Shown piece by piece: positions 7,111-15,257 of a stretch of DNA of 31,538 nt. The notes under the pieces were generated by a model, which was not told the origin of the DNA, did not search any database, and worked only from the letters and a program-made list of their open reading frames with translations. The stretch covers positions 1-31,538 of the forward strand of contig DAIENA010000003.1 of assembly GCA_027341315.1 (NCBI GenBank), read 5' to 3'. Within the stretch, counting starts at the first letter, position 1; each line of letters starts with the position of its first letter. Made by a program: the position numbers and the translations under genes. Source of the DNA: an archaeon. GTDB lineage: Archaea > Nanobdellota > Nanobdellia > Pacearchaeales > GW2011-AR1.

Positions 7111-8850
7111 ATGAGATCTCAAATAAGGCAACCGATAATCACAGTCGCGGGTCACGTCGACCACGGAAAAACGTCTATACTTGACGCTCTTAGAAGTTCG
7201 TCCGTCCAGGAGGGCGAAGCCGGCGGAATAACTCAAAAAATTTCTTTCACGTCGTACCCAGTAGAAAATTTAAAAAAAGCGTGCCCTCTAATTGAAAAAT
7301 CGGGAATAAATTTAAACATCCCGGGATTCCTTTTAATCGACACGCCCGGTCACGCTGCATTCACAAATTTGAGAAAACGTGGCGGTTCTCTTGCGGACCT
7401 TGCAGTTCTTGTGATAGATATAAACGAAGGAATAAAACCTCAAACAGCAGAGGTAATTCAAATTTTAAAATTAAACAAAACGCCCTTTGTTATAGCACTA
7501 AATAAAATAGACAAAATAACCGGATGGAGAAAAAGTGGAGGCAGTTTAAAGAAATCCGTCGAATCACAGAATGAAAGAGTGTCTCAGGAATTCTTGGAAA
7601 AGTATTATACTCTTCAGGGAGCACTCCAGTCATACAGTCTTGACACCGATTTATTTTATAACATATCCGACTTCACAAAAAAAATTGCGCTCGTTCCGTG
7701 CTCGGCTGCAACACACGAAGGAATTCCTGAATTAATTTTAGTCATCGCGGGATTAAGTGAAAAATTTCTCGGAAAAAGACTCGAACTTCACGACGACCCG
7801 AAGGGGGTAATGCTTGAAGTAAAAAAAGAAAAATCAGCGTCGGCAATCGAAGCGATTCTCTACGACGGCGAGTTAAAAAGAACGGACGAAATTGCAGTTG
7901 CATCTCTGACGGGCGAACCAATCATTACAAAAATAAGAATCCTTGAAGAAATAAAACCAATTTCGTCAAAATTCGAACCAAAGGAAAAAGTCGCGGCGTC
8001 GACGGGAATAAGGATGCAGTTGACTGAAAAAACCGAAATTCTCCCCGGCATGCCTTTTTTAAAATTTAAAAATAATTTTGAAGAAATAAAAAACCTGTTC
8101 AAAAAAGAACTCGGAGAATCCATTCAAACCGAGAAACAGGGAATAATTGCAAAAGCAGATTCTCTTGGAAGCCTTGAAGCGCTGTTAGTTTTATTAAAAC
8201 AAAGCAATGTTTCAGTTGTTAAAGCCGGAATAGGGGAAATAAATAAATCCGACGTGATTAACGCAAAAGCAAACCTTGACATAAATGAGCTCGACTCTGT
8301 AATCGTTGGTTTTAATATCGGAATCAGCGACGACGCAAAAGAAATTTTAGGGAAAACAAAAGTGATAACAAATGATATTGTTTACAAATTAATTGAAGAT
8401 TTAGTTCTGTGGAGAAAGGAAAAAATCGCTGAAATTGAGAAAAAAAGACTTATGGGTCTTTCAACAATCTGCAAACTTGAATTGCTGCACCAATATGTTT
8501 TTAGAAACACAAAACCCGCAATTTTCGGAGTAAAAGTTTCAGGCGGAAAACTCATAAAAAATTTATCCATGATTGACGAGAACGACGAGAAAATAGGGAA
8601 CGTAAAAAACATCCAGCAGGAAAAAAATTCAGTCGACGAGTCGGGCGTCGGCGACGAAGTTGCAATTTCGATTTCAAATGTGAATTACGAAAGACAGCTT
8701 AAAGAAAAAAAATTTCTTTACTCAAACATTGGAGAATCTCAATTCAAAGAATTTAAAAAAAATAAAGACTTGCTTAACCCATCTGAAATTAAGGTTCTTC
8801 AGGAAATCGCTGACATAAAAAGAAGAACGAAAGAAGATTGGGGGATGTAA
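7111..8850 (+). CDS. infB: Translation initiation factor aIF5B
   Basis: 579 residues, close to the usual 590-600 of archaeal IF5B, without the long N-terminal extension of eukaryotic eIF5B and without an intein. The GTPase domain has G1 GHVDHGKT (14-21), switch II/G3 DTPGHAAF, and G4 NKID in ALNKIDKITGW; domain II follows, then domain III and the C-terminal tRNA-binding barrel (KPAIFGVKVSGGKL) and helix. It promotes ribosomal subunit joining and checks initiator tRNA. The insert after NKID (about 140-190) is typical for archaeal/eukaryotic IF5B. Codons are rich in GTC, GAC, ACG and TCG. The next gene begins 2 bases after the stop, so the two are co-transcribed. Confidence 0.97.
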   Translation: MRSQIRQPIITVAGHVDHGKTSILDALRSSSVQEGEAGGITQKISFTSYPVENLKKACPLIEKSGINLNIPGFLLIDTPGHAAFTNLRKRGGSLADLAVLVIDINEGIKPQTAEVIQILKLNKTPFVIALNKIDKITGWRKSGGSLKKSVESQNERVSQEFLEKYYTLQGALQSYSLDTDLFYNISDFTKKIALVPCSAATHEGIPELILVIAGLSEKFLGKRLELHDDPKGVMLEVKKEKSASAIEAILYDGELKRTDEIAVASLTGEPIITKIRILEEIKPISSKFEPKEKVAASTGIRMQLTEKTEILPGMPFLKFKNNFEEIKNLFKKELGESIQTEKQGIIAKADSLGSLEALLVLLKQSNVSVVKAGIGEINKSDVINAKANLDINELDSVIVGFNIGISDDAKEILGKTKVITNDIVYKLIEDLVLWRKEKIAEIEKKRLMGLSTICKLELLHQYVFRNTKPAIFGVKVSGGKLIKNLSMIDENDEKIGNVKNIQQEKNSVDESGVGDEVAISISNVNYERQLKEKKFLYSNIGESQFKEFKKNKDLLNPSEIKVLQEIADIKRRTKEDWGM

Positions 8851-8851
8851 C

Positions 8852-9178
8852 ATGAGAACAATAGAAATATTTAAGGGAGAAATTTTGAATCCAAGGAAAA
8901 AACCTGGGCATAATTTATGCTACCTTATTTTTTGGGAAGAAGAAGTTAGAAATTCCAGTGCTGAATTTTTCCATAGAGAAAAAATCTTCCTAAAACAAGT
9001 AAAATCTGTAAATAAAATTATTAAAAATATTGAAAGAGAAAAAAGCAAGTGGGATCTAGATATAAAATTTCCAAAGGAAGAAGGATTGTTTTTTGAGATA
9101 AACACAAAAACAAAATACAAGTATTTTCCGGTTGAAAATTATAACATAAGAGAAATAGGAAACTACTTAAAAAAATAG
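8852..9178 (+). CDS. Hypothetical protein downstream of aIF5B
   Basis: 108 residues, not recognised. It begins one base after the aIF5B stop, with a G-run (GGGGATG at 8841-8847) inside the end of aIF5B serving as a likely ribosome site, so it is the second gene of that operon. The sequence is mixed: beta-rich start (RTIEIFKGEIL), a charged helical centre, and a beta-rich C-terminus (KYKYFPVENYNI). No membrane segment; one Cys. Ends with TAG. It is AT-rich and lacks the CG words of aIF5B, so operon membership may be recent. No function can be given. Confidence 0.65.
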   Translation: MRTIEIFKGEILNPRKKPGHNLCYLIFWEEEVRNSSAEFFHREKIFLKQVKSVNKIIKNIEREKSKWDLDIKFPKEEGLFFEINTKTKYKYFPVENYNIREIGNYLKK

Positions 9179-9185
9179 ACAAAAT

Positions 9186-9359
9186 TTAATGAGCCACTCC
9201 GGCAAGAGCGCTTCCAAGATAATACGCCCAAATAATTATTGCAAGGACCGCTTTCCAAAAAGCCAGTTTTAAAAATCCGACGGTAAATAACCACCCGGCG
9301 ACCCAAAATCCGGCAAAAGAAATTTTCACGTTGTTGTTTCCATAAAATACCTTTTTCAT
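9186..9359 (-). CDS. Small two-helix membrane protein (57 aa)
   Basis: A complete 57-codon frame from ATG (9359) to TAA, easily missed because of its size. After a short polar start (MKKVFYGNNNVKIS) come two hydrophobic helices rich in Trp, Gly and Ala, about 15-32 (AGFWVAGWLFTVGF) and 37-55 (VLAIIIWAYYLGSALAG), joined by LKLAFWK. It begins 10 bases after the stop of the surface protein gene (9370-10245), on the same strand, so it is probably the second gene of that operon. Its CG words (GTCGCC, GTCGGA) match the conserved gene class and support real coding. No family recognised; it may be an accessory of the surface protein or an independent membrane subunit. Confidence 0.7.
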   Translation of the reverse strand: MKKVFYGNNNVKISFAGFWVAGWLFTVGFLKLAFWKAVLAIIIWAYYLGSALAGVAH

Positions 9360-9369
9360 ATTATTAAAA

Positions 9370-10245
9370 TTATTTTAAATTCCTTCTTCGTTCAGCCAAA
9401 AGTCTTTTTTTCTTTTTTCGACGAAGATACCAATAAACAATCAAACCAACGACAACCAAAATAATCATCCATGTTACAACCGGACTTGATTTTGATTTTC
9501 CCTGACCGTCGAAAAATTTAGAATCGTAAACAACTGTTTTTTCAACGGTTCTTCTGACATTTGCCTGATCACTATAAGAAATTTTAAGAGTGATATTTCC
9601 GTCGGACGGAATCGCGTCAAAATCCGCAGTCGTGTATTCGTTTGAATCCAAATCACCGACGATGTTCACATTCGAACCTTTTATTTGAATATTATCTTGC
9701 TTTGGAACTTCAACTGTCAGTGCTTTTATGTTCACCTTTGCAATATTTAAAATCTGCAGCGTGAATGTATTTGTTAATGGGTCATAATTTTTTACATAAA
9801 CTTCAAAGTCAGCTCTTGAATCCTGGATTGAAACATTAAAAACTTGAGACAAAACTCCGCTTGAGTTTAAACTTGTTCCTGGGGAATAATATCCTTCAAC
9901 TTGAACAATTCCGTCGGGAGCGTCTTTATTCACATTTAAAGTGTATGGAATTGCCCAGTCATTGTTATAGTTTTGAGTGTATGTACTTCCCGATAAAATT
10001 TTAGTTCCCGTATCTCCCTGAAGAGAAAACGAGTATCCGGGGTCGAGCCTGAAAATCGCACCGCCGCAATTTGGGTTTTGAACTCCGCTCACTTGGAAAA
10101 GTAACTTTACCGTGTCGCCCTGAACGGCAGGATAGGGATCCTGGTTTACAAGAGAAACTTTAAGATTACAATTGCTTGCAAAAACTCCAACTAAACTAAT
10201 TAACATTAATGCTGCAACAAAAATAAACATCACACTCTTCTTCAT
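9370..10245 (-). CDS. Secreted membrane-anchored surface protein (S-layer/NEW3-like)
   Basis: 291 residues. N-terminal Sec signal peptide (MKKSVMFIFVAALMLISLVG, cleavage likely after the VFA near 23), an ectodomain of about 230 residues with beta-sandwich character (VSLVNQDPYPAVQGDTVKLL; NIKALTVEVPKQDNI) typical of S-layer-associated COG1361/NEW3-like domains, then a single C-terminal membrane anchor (about 256-274) and a very basic cytoplasmic tail of 17 residues. Two ectodomain Cys pairs are possible (SNCNL and NPNCGG). Type I topology with most mass outside. Role inferred as cell-envelope protein. Leads a two-gene operon with the 57-aa membrane protein. Confidence 0.8.
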   Translation of the reverse strand: MKKSVMFIFVAALMLISLVGVFASNCNLKVSLVNQDPYPAVQGDTVKLLFQVSGVQNPNCGGAIFRLDPGYSFSLQGDTGTKILSGSTYTQNYNNDWAIPYTLNVNKDAPDGIVQVEGYYSPGTSLNSSGVLSQVFNVSIQDSRADFEVYVKNYDPLTNTFTLQILNIAKVNIKALTVEVPKQDNIQIKGSNVNIVGDLDSNEYTTADFDAIPSDGNITLKISYSDQANVRRTVEKTVVYDSKFFDGQGKSKSSPVVTWMIILVVVGLIVYWYLRRKKKKRLLAERRRNLK

Positions 10246-10265
10246 GTTTTAACTAATTGGATTTT

Positions 10266-10275
10266 CTTTAAAAAT
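10266..10275 (-). promoter_or_regulatory. TATA box of the surface protein operon
   Basis: The minus strand reads ATTTTTAAAG, centred 25.5 bases before the ATG at 10245. Confidence 0.55.
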
Positions 10276-10288
10276 CTTTCTGGAAGTT

Positions 10289-11137
10289 TTATTTAAAATA
10301 AATCAGAATGGATTTATTAATCTGCTTTGCCATTTCAGCATTCCTTATAACCGTTAAAGTGACTTCTTCTTTCTCATTAACAATTTTTAACAAATTGGAA
10401 AGGTTGAATGTTTCAATTGATTTATTTTCCTTAAAAAATTTATCAATTTTTTTAAGAATTTTTTCAGAATACTTTATCTGAACAATCATTTCTCCATAAG
10501 TCCCAATAGAGTAAGACCTCTCAAACAGAGACATCGATTTTATTGATTTTGCCTTCGCTCCGATTTTATTATAATATTTGACAGCCCCTTTATCTAAATT
10601 AGTCGAACCGGTTAAAAGATAGGATTTTATCCCCTTACTTTTAAGTTGTCCGATATACTTTTCTTCATAATTCAAATTCAAAAGAGATTCCCAAACATGA
10701 AGTGATTGATAACAATTTAGATTAGAATTTCCTTTCTTAAAATTTCTAAACCAATCATCTATAATTTTGTACCAATAATCCATCGCCTCTTTTAACGAAT
10801 TAAAATGAAGAACTTCTATATCTTCCCCTGCAGATTTTTTATCCGTTTTCTTTTTCAAAACTACTTTTTCATAGATTTCATTAACATTCTTTTTTACTTC
10901 ATCTATCCAATCTTTATTAATTGAAAAGTCTCTTCCATATCTTGTCAATACTTTTTGATTAACTAAGAAATTTACCTCTTTACTCACAGCCTGAAAAGAA
11001 ACTTTCCTTCCATATCTTTTTTTAATAAAATTAACTATTTCGAAAATTTTTAATGGAAACTCATTCGACAAAATTGATAAAACTAATCCCCTTAGATTGC
11101 TTTTATCTTTAAATGGAAAAATAATTTCTGAATCCAT
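10289..11137 (-). CDS. Winged-helix transcriptional regulator with C-terminal sensor domain
   Basis: 282 residues. The first 70 form a winged helix: LRGLVLSILSNEFPLKIFEI, then FIKKRYGRKVSFQAVSKEVNFLV as recognition region, and VLTRYGRDFSINK as the wing. Residues 75-95 look like a helical linker. The C-terminal 180 residues contain a beta-alpha domain (SYLLTGSTNLDKGAVKYYN; SIGTYGEMIVQIKYSEKI) resembling the PLD-like or TrmB-type effector domains of archaeal regulators. Ligand unknown. It sits 43 bases upstream of the surface protein on the same strand and has its own TATA box, so it could regulate that operon or itself. AT-rich class. Confidence 0.7.
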   Translation of the reverse strand: MDSEIIFPFKDKSNLRGLVLSILSNEFPLKIFEIVNFIKKRYGRKVSFQAVSKEVNFLVNQKVLTRYGRDFSINKDWIDEVKKNVNEIYEKVVLKKKTDKKSAGEDIEVLHFNSLKEAMDYWYKIIDDWFRNFKKGNSNLNCYQSLHVWESLLNLNYEEKYIGQLKSKGIKSYLLTGSTNLDKGAVKYYNKIGAKAKSIKSMSLFERSYSIGTYGEMIVQIKYSEKILKKIDKFFKENKSIETFNLSNLLKIVNEKEEVTLTVIRNAEMAKQINKSILIYFK

Positions 11138-11158
11138 TCCATCTTAAGGGAAAAACAA

Positions 11159-11168
11159 GTTTTAAACT
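11159..11168 (-). promoter_or_regulatory. TATA box of the winged-helix regulator
   Basis: The minus strand reads AGTTTAAAAC, centred 26.5 bases before the ATG at 11137. Confidence 0.6.
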
Positions 11169-11242
11169 TTTCTAATATTCAACCAAATAGTTTAATCATA
11201 ATTTAACCAACGACTTTTGAAAAATAAATCTTAATTAAGTTT

Positions 11243-12052
11243 ATGAAAAACAAAAGTTTAGTGATTGTGTCGGGTGCAAGCGGAAAATTAGGAGAAATCT
11301 ATCTTAGAAGTTTCTCAAGACAAAATTTCTATAAATGCATCGGAATATCAAGAAGAAACCCTGAAAAAAAATTAAGAGACGTCTCTTATTTGAAGATAGA
11401 CTTACTCAATAGAGAACAAACCAAGAAGAAAATAAAAAATTTAAAAATAGAATGCTATGAAAAAATATGGATTATTCATTGCATTGGAAAATTTAAATTT
11501 GAAATAAATAGAAAACCTGAATTTGATAAAAATAAAGACGGTATTGATGATATTATCTTTGATTCCAATATAAAAACATTCCTAAATTTATTTTCAAGCA
11601 TAAAAGAGAATATATCTAAAAACACCAACTTAGAAATAATTGCTTTTGGTTCGGTGAGCGACAAATACAATGTTCCATTTTGGGAATCATATACCCAATC
11701 AAAAAATATTTTAAGAGAAATACTGAAAAAAATTTCCTTAAAAGAAAAGATAAAATGTAATTTTGTTAATGTGAGCACCACAAATACAGGAAATGAAAAC
11801 TTACTTAGACCTTTTGGAGATAAAAAATACTGGTTAAGTCCAAGGGAAATCGTTGAAGAATCTTTAAAGAAAATTTCAGAAAACAAAAGGAGATTTTTTG
11901 AATTTAATATTATTAAAAATAATCCCTCCTTCAAAAGAAACTATTACAAAAGTCCAAACAAAATTTTAGCAAAATGGCTAAAAGAAATGGGAATAGAAGA
12001 AAAAGGAGGTGAAAAAAATGAAACTATTATATCGGGTCTTAATACCAATTAG
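11243..12052 (+). CDS. Short-chain dehydrogenase/reductase (SDR)
   Basis: 269 residues. Rossmann start LVIVSGASGKLGE gives the GxxGxxG cofactor turn (Gly11, Gly14, Gly17), followed by the Ser/Tyr/Lys set: FGSVSD and YTQSK (Tyr150, Lys154). These are the classical SDR catalytic residues for NAD(P)-dependent carbonyl or hydroxyl chemistry; the basic residues after strand 2 (ISRRN) suggest NADP. An insertion at 95-106 reads DKNKDGIDDIIF, like a calcium-binding DxNxDG loop, which is unusual in SDRs. The C-terminal 15 residues overlap the next gene and may be a non-conserved tail. A weak AT box (11214-11223) lies at the leaderless distance. AT-rich class. Substrate unknown. Confidence 0.8.
   Translation: MKNKSLVIVSGASGKLGEIYLRSFSRQNFYKCIGISRRNPEKKLRDVSYLKIDLLNREQTKKKIKNLKIECYEKIWIIHCIGKFKFEINRKPEFDKNKDGIDDIIFDSNIKTFLNLFSSIKENISKNTNLEIIAFGSVSDKYNVPFWESYTQSKNILREILKKISLKEKIKCNFVNVSTTNTGNENLLRPFGDKKYWLSPREIVEESLKKISENKRRFFEFNIIKNNPSFKRNYYKSPNKILAKWLKEMGIEEKGGEKNETIISGLNTN
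12005..12012 (+). promoter_or_regulatory. Strong ribosome binding site inside the SDR gene
   Basis: GGAGGTGA lies 5 bases before the ATG at 12018, within the last codons of the SDR frame. It fixes the start of the small EF-hand gene at 12018, not the GTG at 12009, which is part of the site itself. Confidence 0.8.
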
Positions 12053-12272
12053 TTTACTTTTGGGTGCGGGATATGGAATTATTTCATATGATTATGGAAC
12101 CCCAAATTTTAATCAATGGAAAACCATACAAGAAGAAAGAATAAACAAATCCAAAAAGGAATTAAAGATAGACTATGAAAACTCCGTTAAAGATTTATTT
12201 TATAGAATAGATAAAAATAACGATGGGAAAATTGATTCAACAGAATTTTATCAGTTCTATAAAATCAACTAA
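12018..12272 (+). CDS. Small membrane-anchored EF-hand protein
   Basis: 84 residues. N-terminal hydrophobic segment (about 4-23, VLIPISLLLGAGYG) acts as a signal anchor or uncleaved signal peptide; a charged helix (about 34-60) follows; the C-terminus holds one canonical EF-hand loop, Asp65 to Glu76, with Asp at 1, Asn at 3, Asp at 5, Gly at 6, Ile at 8 and Glu at 12, flanked by FYRI and FYQFYKIN helices. A single complete EF-hand should bind calcium, perhaps as a dimer, outside the cell or at the membrane. It overlaps the SDR gene by 35 bases and has the best Shine-Dalgarno site in the window, so translation is coupled. Confidence 0.75.
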   Translation: MKLLYRVLIPISLLLGAGYGIISYDYGTPNFNQWKTIQEERINKSKKELKIDYENSVKDLFYRIDKNNDGKIDSTEFYQFYKIN

Positions 12273-12314
12273 GAACATTGTTCATGCCTCGAGCTCAAAT
12301 TCTTCGGCATAACA

Positions 12315-12333
12315 TTACGAACTTCATTCGTAA
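12315..12333. terminator. Hairpin between convergent genes
   Basis: TTACGAA and TTCGTAA form a 7-bp stem with a 5-base loop, overlapping the stop codon of the permease gene and lying between it and the EF-hand gene. It may end transcription or protect the 3' end of either message; there is no long T-run directly after it, so the role is uncertain. Confidence 0.3.
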
Positions 12334-13532
12334 CGTAACGCGTCAACGGTGTTTATTTTTGATGCACGAACGGCGGGAATAACTCCAGAAATTGCACCGG
12401 TCAGCGTCGCAAATAAAATACACCCGGCAAAAAGCCAGACCGAATAAAACGGAGACAAAAACGAAAGACCTATATTTTTTAGAATACTCGCCCCGACGCT
12501 CGTCATTATAAACCCGAGTGAAACACCAAGGATTCCGGCGACAAAACCCAGAAATGAAGATTCAAATAAAAATATTCCAAATATTTCGGAGTTTCTTGCC
12601 CCGATTGATTTCAAAACCCCAATCTCCTTAAACCTTTCCAACACCGACGTCACCATCGTGTTCGCCGTGTTTATTGCAGAAACCAAAACCGAAATCAGGG
12701 CAATTAAAACTACAAAACCTATAATTATATTCAAAACGGAGGCGTATGAATCAAGCAAACTCTGAAAAGATTCAACATAAAAATCCTCTTCGCCAATTTT
12801 TTGGTTTCTCTCATTTCTCAGGGCTCTTTCAATATTTGAAACGACGTTATCGACGTTTTTCATGTCGACTTTCGCAATGAGTTCTGCATAAGAATTTTTA
12901 TTTGGATACATTGTTTTAAAATAATCATTTGAAATGTAAATATTGGAATCATCCTGGGGATTTCCTATCGACGTTAAAAACCCGACAACTTTTAATTTTG
13001 TTCCGTTAATTTTTATTTCGTCGTTTATACTAAGTCCTTTTTTAAAGATTTTTCCGTCGATCATATAATTATAACCTAAAATAATATCTCTTGTATCCCC
13101 AGATTGCAAAAATCTTCCGTTATAAATTTTTGCATTAAAACTTTCAAGAAGAATTGGGTTAGTTGGGTCGTAAGAAATTAAAAAAGCATATTTTTTTTCG
13201 TCCCTGTAATTTGTCTGAACTACCTGCGTGTAAGCTCCCGTTGCTTTGTAAACTCCGGCGACTCTCTTTACCACTCTCAAATCCGAATCTGTAAGATTTA
13301 TTCCGTTGTCAACTCCCGTTGCTCCGGAAAGCCCTTTAGCCATAATCAAAACTTTATCGGCCGAACCGCCGCTCGCAAGATTTTGAGTGTAATTATATAA
13401 ACCAATTCCAAAACTTAAAAAAATAAAAATCGTCGCAATTCCGACGAGAATCGAAAACACCGTCAGGAAACTTCGTCCTTTCCGGTGATTTAAATTTCTA
13501 AGTGAATAACGAATTGATTCGGCGTTTATCAT
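12324..13532 (-). CDS. ABC transporter permease, MacB/FtsX type (second subunit)
   Basis: 402 residues. N-terminal membrane segment after a basic lead (NLNHRKGRSFLTVFSILVGI), a large extracytoplasmic MacB-PCD-like domain (about 45-265), then three C-terminal membrane helices with the FtsX signatures NTMVTSVLERFKEIGVLKSI and a final GVIPAVRASKINTVDALRYE, the family C-terminal motif. Such permeases pair with a LolD/MacB-type ATPase in mechanotransmission of substrates or lipoproteins instead of classic transport. Its start overlaps the GNAT gene by ATGA, so it is the last gene of a five-gene operon (16618 to 12324). Rich in CG words. Confidence 0.9.
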   Translation of the reverse strand: MINAESIRYSLRNLNHRKGRSFLTVFSILVGIATIFIFLSFGIGLYNYTQNLASGGSADKVLIMAKGLSGATGVDNGINLTDSDLRVVKRVAGVYKATGAYTQVVQTNYRDEKKYAFLISYDPTNPILLESFNAKIYNGRFLQSGDTRDIILGYNYMIDGKIFKKGLSINDEIKINGTKLKVVGFLTSIGNPQDDSNIYISNDYFKTMYPNKNSYAELIAKVDMKNVDNVVSNIERALRNERNQKIGEEDFYVESFQSLLDSYASVLNIIIGFVVLIALISVLVSAINTANTMVTSVLERFKEIGVLKSIGARNSEIFGIFLFESSFLGFVAGILGVSLGFIMTSVGASILKNIGLSFLSPFYSVWLFAGCILFATLTGAISGVIPAVRASKINTVDALRYE

Positions 13533-13990
13533 TTTAATTTTTTCTCCATTTTGAGATCATTTATTTTTTTACCATCCCAAATTTCCACAAACTTTCCTCT
13601 CAGCTTTTTGTATCCTATATTTTCATAAAACTTTTCCGCTCCAATTGTAGTAAACAAAAATAATTTTTTTATTTTTCTTTTTTTAGAATAACTTTCAATA
13701 AAATTCATTAATTTTTTTCCATAGCCTTTTCCAATCTGATTAAACTTAATATATACCCTCCCGACCATATTATTTTTTAATGAAACTGTTCCAATTAATT
13801 TTTCATTATCCCAAAGGCAAAAGACATTTTCTTCACCAATTGATTTTAAAGTATTATCAAAATTATATTTTTCTAACATAATCTTCATAAGTTTTTTTGA
13901 GTAATCTTTTGAAACTATTCTCCTTAAAGTTTCCCTTCCAAGTAAACTTATTTTCATTGCATCACTTAATGTGGCTTTTCTTATTTTCAT
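13529..13990 (-). CDS. GNAT family N-acetyltransferase
   Basis: 153 residues. The start KIRKATLSDAMKISLL is the common GNAT opening; the acetyl-CoA motif A is visible as VYIKFNQIGKGYGKKLMNF (Q/R-x-x-G-x-G/A: Gln-Ile-Gly-Lys-Gly-Tyr-Gly), and the end carries motif B, AEKFYENIGYKK. The substrate is unknown. It is embedded between the two permease genes: it starts one base after the stop of the first permease and overlaps the second by four bases, so it is translationally coupled. It is AT-rich and free of GTCGAC, unlike the permeases around it, which suggests later insertion into the operon. Confidence 0.85.
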   Translation of the reverse strand: MKIRKATLSDAMKISLLGRETLRRIVSKDYSKKLMKIMLEKYNFDNTLKSIGEENVFCLWDNEKLIGTVSLKNNMVGRVYIKFNQIGKGYGKKLMNFIESYSKKRKIKKLFLFTTIGAEKFYENIGYKKLRGKFVEIWDGKKINDLKMEKKLK

Positions 13991-13991
13991 T

Positions 13992-15209
13992 TTAATCTCT
14001 CAAAGCCTCCACGGGATTTTGTTTTGCGGCATGAATCGCGGGAACAATTCCTGCAATGCCTCCGATTAAAAAACTTCCAAATAATGCACTTATTATTAAT
14101 CCAATGTTGATCGTTATCGGAAGCTGCCCTTTGACAAGACTGTTTATTCCGACGGTGCCGACGATTCCTAATACCTCCCCGAATAACGCCCCGGCTAAAC
14201 CTCCAACAAGACCAAGAAGACTGGACTCAATAAAAAACTGCAGAAAAATCTGGAAGTTTGTTGCTCCAATTGATTTCATTATTCCAATGTCTGACTTTCT
14301 TTCCAATACCGACGTCGTCATAGTATTCACAATTCCGATTGCTCCTATAAAAATTGAAATCGAAGCGATGATTGCAATAAATATTTGTACTCCTCCAATA
14401 ATTTGATTAACTTGGTCCAAAGACGCCTGAGGAGTCGAAATTTCAAAGTTTTCCGCGTCACGCTTTACATCTCTTCTCTGAAGCAAAAGATTTTCAATAT
14501 CGTTTTTTGTCTTGTTGATTTCATTTTTGTCGACGGGTTCAACGGCAATAATATCCACCTTGTCGCCATATCCGCTTATCTGATTAAGGTCGTTTGAATT
14601 TAAATACGCAACATTGTCAAAAATGAAACTTCCCTGACGGTCCAAAATTCCGACAACCTGAAAACTTTTATTTTCAATTACAACTGTATTTCCGGGAAGA
14701 ACAACTTTTCCGAGCCCGACGGAATTTGTGTAAAAATTATATCCTAAAACAACTTTTCCTACGTCTCCGTCTTTTAATAATCGCCCGACAACCGGTTTTG
14801 CATTAATCTGTTCATATACAAATTTTCTGTCCTGTCCGTCGGGAACGTTCGTTGCGTAACCAAAAATTGCTTTTTTATTAAATATAAGTTTCCCGGGAAC
14901 AATATCTCTTCCAACCGCTCTTTTAACGCTCGAGAGTTTTTTAATTGCATCAAGATCTCTTGTTGTTAAAGGAATGACGGAGCCCGAACCCGGCGGACCA
15001 TAACCCGTGATTCCGCTCGCCTGAATTGTCAAAAGATCCGTCGAGCTTACGCCGAACTGGCTCGAAACCGCCGCCTGAAGTCCATTACCGAGAGAAATTA
15101 ACGAAACAACCGCAGCAACTCCGATAAAAATTCCGAGAAGCGTCAGCCACGAACGAAGACCTCTATGTTTCAGATTTTTTATAGAAAGAACAAAAGCGTC
15201 TTTAATCAT
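13992..15209 (-). CDS. ABC transporter permease, MacB/FtsX type (first subunit)
   Basis: 405 residues with the MacB layout: SIKNLKHRGLRSWLTLLGIF followed by the first membrane helix, an extracytoplasmic domain (about 50-270, containing a GYGPPGSGS flexible stretch), and three C-terminal helices with NTMTTSVLERKSDIGIMKSI and the final motif GIVPAIHAAKQNPVEALRD. Together with the permease at 12324 and the ATPase at 15857 it should form a heterodimeric MacB-like complex in the cytoplasmic membrane. A ribosome site AGGGTGA stands just before the ATG. The 48 bases before it, after the methyltransferase stop, hold no clear promoter at the expected distance. Confidence 0.9.
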   Translation of the reverse strand: MIKDAFVLSIKNLKHRGLRSWLTLLGIFIGVAAVVSLISLGNGLQAAVSSQFGVSSTDLLTIQASGITGYGPPGSGSVIPLTTRDLDAIKKLSSVKRAVGRDIVPGKLIFNKKAIFGYATNVPDGQDRKFVYEQINAKPVVGRLLKDGDVGKVVLGYNFYTNSVGLGKVVLPGNTVVIENKSFQVVGILDRQGSFIFDNVAYLNSNDLNQISGYGDKVDIIAVEPVDKNEINKTKNDIENLLLQRRDVKRDAENFEISTPQASLDQVNQIIGGVQIFIAIIASISIFIGAIGIVNTMTTSVLERKSDIGIMKSIGATNFQIFLQFFIESSLLGLVGGLAGALFGEVLGIVGTVGINSLVKGQLPITINIGLIISALFGSFLIGGIAGIVPAIHAAKQNPVEALRD

Positions 15210-15257
15210 TTTTTCACCCTGGAATTTAAAATGAATATCCGGTTATAAATTTGATGT

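Noticed and set aside
11476..11934. 152-codon open frame on the minus strand
   Set aside because: Opposite the SDR gene, whose motifs are clear; the antisense product is a Phe/Leu/Ser-rich shadow of AT-rich codons.
14056..14406. 116-codon open frame on the plus strand
   Set aside because: It is antisense to the permease C-terminal membrane helices, rich in Pro and Ile as expected of such a shadow, and has no promoter or domain.
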